From Monilinia fructicola (taxonomy: Eukaryota; Ascomycota; Leotiomycetes; Helotiales; Sclerotiniaceae), in NCBI GenBank assembly GCA_008692225.1, contig VICG01000004.1:2771001-2835000 (forward strand): 64,000 nt of DNA. Direction: 5' to 3'. The translations under genes and the position numbers were made by a program. Positions 60,201-64,000 of this stretch are shown here, in pieces; the stretch's first letter is position 1; each line of letters opens with the position of its first letter. A model generated the notes under the pieces. That model saw nothing but the letters and a program-made list of their open reading frames with translations, did not search any database and was not told where the DNA came from.

Positions 60201-60429
60201 GTGATAATTATACCTATACTATAGAAGGTTTAAAATGAAAAAAACACGAAACCTTAAATCCTTAGCGGCTCGTGTGATTGGTCATAAGTAAACAGCGAAA
60301 ATTTTAATTGGTTGAATTATTAGTAAGCAGAAAACCTTAATTTTTTAATGCCGGCTTTCCGTTCTACCTTCGAGCTTAATTATTCCGGCCATTCTATTCC
60401 GGCCATTCCATTTTAGCTATTATATATAG
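57241..60429. other. 3.2-kb region without a recognised gene
   Basis: Includes a small AT-rich patch at 57870-58250 and otherwise ordinary DNA with only short ORFs (for example 58685-58927 and 59379-59648) that match nothing I know. It may contain further decayed genes next to the permease remnant. Confidence 0.4.
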
Positions 60430-60721
60430 GCCTATATCATTTCGAAATAATAAATAATAAATAATAAATAGAATAAATAGAATAAATAGAATAAAATAGA
60501 ATTTTTATTAAGAAAATTATATAAATTTAATATTTATTTAAAAATATTATAAGAAAATACGTTATAAAATATAAAAAAGAGTTATAGAAAAAAAGAATAT
60601 TATTATTAATATACTTAATATAGAATATAATTATATTTAGTATCTCTTTATAATATAAAAGTATTTATTCTAAATTAAGAAAGTAGAAAATAAATATATA
60701 ATAATAAAGGATTTTAAAATA

Positions 60722-60794
<73 letters not shown>

Positions 60795-60805
60795 TATTAT
60801 TATTA

Positions 60806-60862
<57 letters not shown>
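60722..60862. repeat. (ATT)n microsatellite
   Basis: About 140 bp of ATT trinucleotides with two TATTTATT interruptions near 60795 and 60811, directly abutting the foldback element. Confidence 0.95.
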
Positions 60863-60865
<3 letters not shown>

Positions 60866-61024
60866 ACTAGCAGTCGCGGAAAATAAATTTTTAGATTATG
60901 GATTCGTAGAATTTTATTAGCCTCGAACAAAGTGAGGATTGGGGGTTTGGGGGCTAGCCCTATTAAGTAATAAAATTCGAAGAATCCATAGTCTGAAAAT
61001 TTATTTTCCGCGAGTGCTAGTATT
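60863..61024. mobile_element. foldback MITE, family D (162 bp), TA-flanked
   Basis: Two arms of about 58 bp form a near-perfect palindrome: TACTAGCAGTCGCGGAAAA on the left and its counterpart TTTTCCGCGAGTGCTAGTA on the right. The pairing continues through TTATGGATTC / GAATCCATA and GAATTTTATTA / TAATAAAATTC around a ~45-bp loop that is GC-richer. The ends read TA-CTAGCA...TGCTAG-TA, consistent with TA target duplication. No coding capacity. Confidence 0.75.
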
Positions 61025-61232
61025 ATAAAGTATAAAAAGCGAATAATAGTATAATAATAAAAACTAGAAACTATTTCAAGAAGATCTTTAATATAATCTA
61101 TAGTAGTATTATCCTTTATATTTTTCTTTTAAAGAAATATCTACTTATTCCTATTCCTTATCTTTAATTTCTTTATAACTTCTAACTTTTAGCTTTTAAC
61201 TTCTTTTTATTTTAACTTAAACCTATTAATTC

Positions 61233-61267
<35 letters not shown>

Positions 61268-61826
61268 CTTCTATTATATCCTTAGTTCTACAATCCCCTT
61301 TAAAATTAAATAATATTTAAAACTTAAAGGATCTAATTAAACAAATATTATAATTTATTTCCACCTTGAATTTGATATCCCTATTACTATTATCGATCTT
61401 CTATTCTATAGGAAAAATTATAAATTAGACTTTAATAACGATTTATCTAAAAGTATTTAATATTATATATTCGCGTATCGCAAACCCTATATTCCTTTTT
61501 ACAATTCACTAGATAAGTCTTATAAAGAAGAAAGTAATCGAGCTTTCTATATCGTATACATCTCTATATCTTATACGTTTTACTATTTTCGAAAAATCAA
61601 TAATTATAGACTGATTAAATACTAAAACAAACTAAAACTTCATTGAGTAGTTATTAAAAATAAACTAAACCTTTATTAAATAATAAATTAAAATATATAA
61701 ATTGAGTTTTATAAGATATAATAGATTATTATAATTAGTAATATTAAGAGAAGAATATTTTTTACTTACTATTTTATTCTTAAAAGAGAAAATATAAGAT
61801 CTTAATAAATTATCTTTTATATTTTA

Positions 61827-61989
61827 TATGATGAATATCACGTGCCTAAGGCACGTGATATCTCATCACGCTAAGCGATACTATACATATAAGAGATCTC
61901 TAGATCCCTTAGAGATCTCTTCCCTCTTTAGCTTTCTTATTCTAGTTAACTAACCTCTATTGACTCGCTTTAGTATGTGATCGTAAACA
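61827..61989 (-). mobile_element. solo-LTR-like element, family 1, copy 3 (163 bp)
   Basis: Reverse-oriented copy of the element at 25981, same length, flanked by an exact 5-bp duplication TTTTA (61822-61826 and 61990-61994). The palindrome ATATCACGTGCC-TAA-GGCACGTGATAT is intact at 61835-61861, although both ends of the element show transitions. This supports recent or constrained retention of the hairpin. Confidence 0.83.
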
Positions 61990-63128
61990 TTTTAGACTTT
62001 TTCTAATTAATAATCTAATACTTATATTTCTTACGTTCTTAAAAATATTATAATTTAGTTTTTATATTTAATTTTAAAATAAAAATAGAAGCTTTTTAAA
62101 GTAAAATCAATATATAAAAAAAAAGGTATTATATTATAATAAAGTTAATCTATAAGTTACATATTCTAAAACGTCTCATTAATTGGAAGCTAATTGGTCT
62201 AGAAAAACTACGTAACGTCTATGCGAGAATATAAAAACTTAAGCAAAAGTATATATCTACATTTTAACAATATTATAAATTAAAAGAATATATAAAATGA
62301 TATTAAAGTATATAATTATATTCTATAGATTACACACTTTCTAAATATATAAATTTTTAAGTTTATAAGACTTTTAGTTATTAAGGAATAAATAGATGTT
62401 TATATAAACTTTATAGAATAAGCTATAAAGAAGATTATAAAAGGCTATTATTATATGATATCAACAAGCTTTAGATTATGAAATTTAAATTATGAAAATT
62501 AAATTATGAAATAATTGAAAATTTTAGATATAATAGATTATATAAATATTGATTAAAATGAATTATTCTTATATAATATAATATATAATTATATTTTTTT
62601 AATTTTATTTTTATTTTATTTTTTTAATTATTAATTTTCAATTTAAAATAATTAGTTAAATTTAATTTAAAATAAGTTTTTTTAATTTCAATCTATTTTT
62701 ATATTTTTTTTTATATATTTATTTTATTGAAATTTATATTTATTAATATTATTCTAATATAATACTTTTTTTTATTATCTTATTTTATTTCAAATTTTTT
62801 TATTTTTAATTTTTAAAATTTAATATAAAAATTAAAGTATAATATTTTTAAATAATAAAAATAAAAGTATTAAACTATAAATATTAAAAATATTTAAAGA
62901 ATAAAATATAATTTTCTAAATTTTATATATTTTATTTTATTATTATTAATTTTAATAATATATAATATTCTTTTTTCAAAAAAAAGTTATTATTATAATT
63001 TATTTATTTATTTATTTAAATTTATTATTATATAAAACCTTAAATTTTTTAATAATTAATTAATTTATGATTATTTATTTTCGAGATTTAAAAGTATAAA
63101 TATAAAGGCGTATAATTATATAATAAAA

Positions 63129-63256
63129 GGAGCTTGATTATATAAGCTCCGCAGGACGAGCTGCGAGGGAGGTTGTGAAGGGCCGTTGCCATATGATATC
63201 GAGCCTTAGGCGAGTTATATCATTGGCCGGCCCGAGCGGCCGTACTCAAAGCTCGT
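63129..63256. other. GC-rich, highly structured segment within the AT-rich block
   Basis: About 130 bp of near-normal to high GC in an otherwise AT-only region. It contains GGAGCTT/AAGCTCC around an 8-base loop (63129-63150). A long imperfect hairpin follows (63180-63232): GGGCCG..GCCA.ATGATAT..GCC-TTA-GGC...TATCAT.TGGC.GGCCC. A GAGCGGCCGTACTC palindrome comes after it. The GCC-TTA-GGC tip and ATGATAT stem resemble the hairpin of family-1 LTRs. No ORF. It could be an uneroded part of an LTR-like element or a structured RNA gene. Confidence 0.5.
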
Positions 63257-63780
63257 ATATATATATACTAGATTTAGATAGATATATAAGTGAAATATAA
63301 TAAAAATAACTTTTCATTTAAGAAAAGTTAGAAACTAGAATTTAAAATCATTAAAAAGATAAGATAAGATTAGATTGAGATTAAAGAATATAATTATCTA
63401 TTATATCATATAAAAGAATTTTATTTTATTTTATTATTATATAGAATTTTTTTTAAATATAATTACGTTTGATCTAAAGAGAAAATTATATATAATTATT
63501 TTAAATAAGAGTTTATATCTTTACTTATTAATTTTCTATTACAATTAGCTTATTGAGAATAATATCAATATAAGAAAACAAATCTTGAAAATTTAATATG
63601 AAATTGAATTTTTAATACTTTTTTGATATTTTTTTTTAATATACATTCTAGCTCTTTTGAGTATTGAATATTGGAAATCTATTATTAAATACAAAGATTA
63701 TATTTTGAATAGTATAAAAATAATAAACTTCTATTACGTTTTTTTTATAATCAACTTTTTATTTGTTTTGTTTTGAATTT

Positions 63781-64000
63781 AAGAATGCTTAATGGATGGA
63801 GGAATTTTAAGTGGATTTCTATATGGTACTTTATCTATTTGTTGACTTTTCTTTGGTTTATTATAATATAATTATTTAGTTTGTTTTATTGTTTTGTTTT
63901 TTGTTTTGTTTTGTTTCGTTTCGTTCACTTGGTTTTTGTGTTTATTAGGGGGATGGGGGATGAGTAGATGAAAGAATAGATGAAAGAATAGATGAAAGAA
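63781..64000. other. right edge, simple repeats
   Basis: Composition returns towards normal. There is a TTTTG/TTTCG tandem at 63885-63925, and the window ends in a 12-bp repeat (ATAGATGAAAGA, about three copies) that continues beyond it. Confidence 0.7.

Larger units (their letters stand above)
60430..63780. repeat. 3.3-kb AT-rich, RIP-like block
   Basis: Second large AT-rich segment, with AATAA/AATAG tandem units at 60446-60500, an (ATT)n array, an (AT)n run at 61239-61264 and no ORFs. Three discrete items are embedded: a foldback MITE (60863-61024), a family-1 solo LTR (61827-61989) and a GC-rich structured segment (63129-63256). Confidence 0.8.

Overview
The window is nuclear DNA of a filamentous ascomycete. 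Genes carry short GT-AG introns with GTAAGT-type donors, and the recognisable proteins are fungal: lysine biosynthesis, an ER derlin, a nitrilase-type N-terminal amidase, the histone-fold repressor NC2 alpha and 2EXR/F-box-like families. Normal-GC stretches alternate abruptly with very AT-rich, TpA-rich blocks that look like old repeats mutated by RIP. I think a Leotiomycete, possibly Sclerotiniaceae, is most likely, but this rests on protein feel rather than a search.

Layout. 0.3-4.1 kb: LYS9 (-) and a derlin gene (+) diverge from a 1-kb promoter that holds an AT-rich island. 4.1-10.8 kb: no gene I can name, with a GGGAA microsatellite. 10.8-11.9 kb: an NTA1-like amidase (-). 12.2-21.8 kb: an AT-rich patch, then 8.5 kb without a recognisable intact gene. 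21.8-26.7 kb: a large AT-rich block with solo-LTR-like and inverted-repeat elements. 28.1-29.9 kb: NC2 alpha (-) with a long low-complexity N-terminal part. 30.9-34.5 kb: a 0.4-kb AAAT array, two ~250-bp TA-flanked MITEs and a nested transposon. 35.1-40.6 kb: a small unknown gene (+) and a large charged coiled-coil gene (-). 42.3-45.5 kb: two tandem F-box-like paralogues (+). 47.3-48.9 kb: a nuclear protein with RGRGR motifs (-). 49.9-51.6 kb: a broken F-box gene (-). 53.6-54.6 kb: an intact 2EXR gene (+). 55.5-57.2 kb: a PHO84-type phosphate-permease pseudogene (-). 60.4-63.8 kb: a second large AT-rich block with a foldback MITE, a third solo LTR and an isolated GC-rich, strongly structured 130-bp segment.

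Two results stand out. First, most conserved genes need one or more single-base corrections, mostly +1 in short homopolymers, before reading through. LYS9, the 2EXR gene and the small 35-kb gene do not. Uncorrected long-read assembly error is the simplest explanation, so ORF-based annotation of this sequence will break genes. Second, at least five small mobile-element families can be delimited by eye. Four insertions carry exact 5-bp target duplications, and one outer element contains two later insertions. The LTR-like families share perfect hairpins near their ends.

I found no tRNA, rRNA, CRISPR array, or clustered biosynthetic or defence system.
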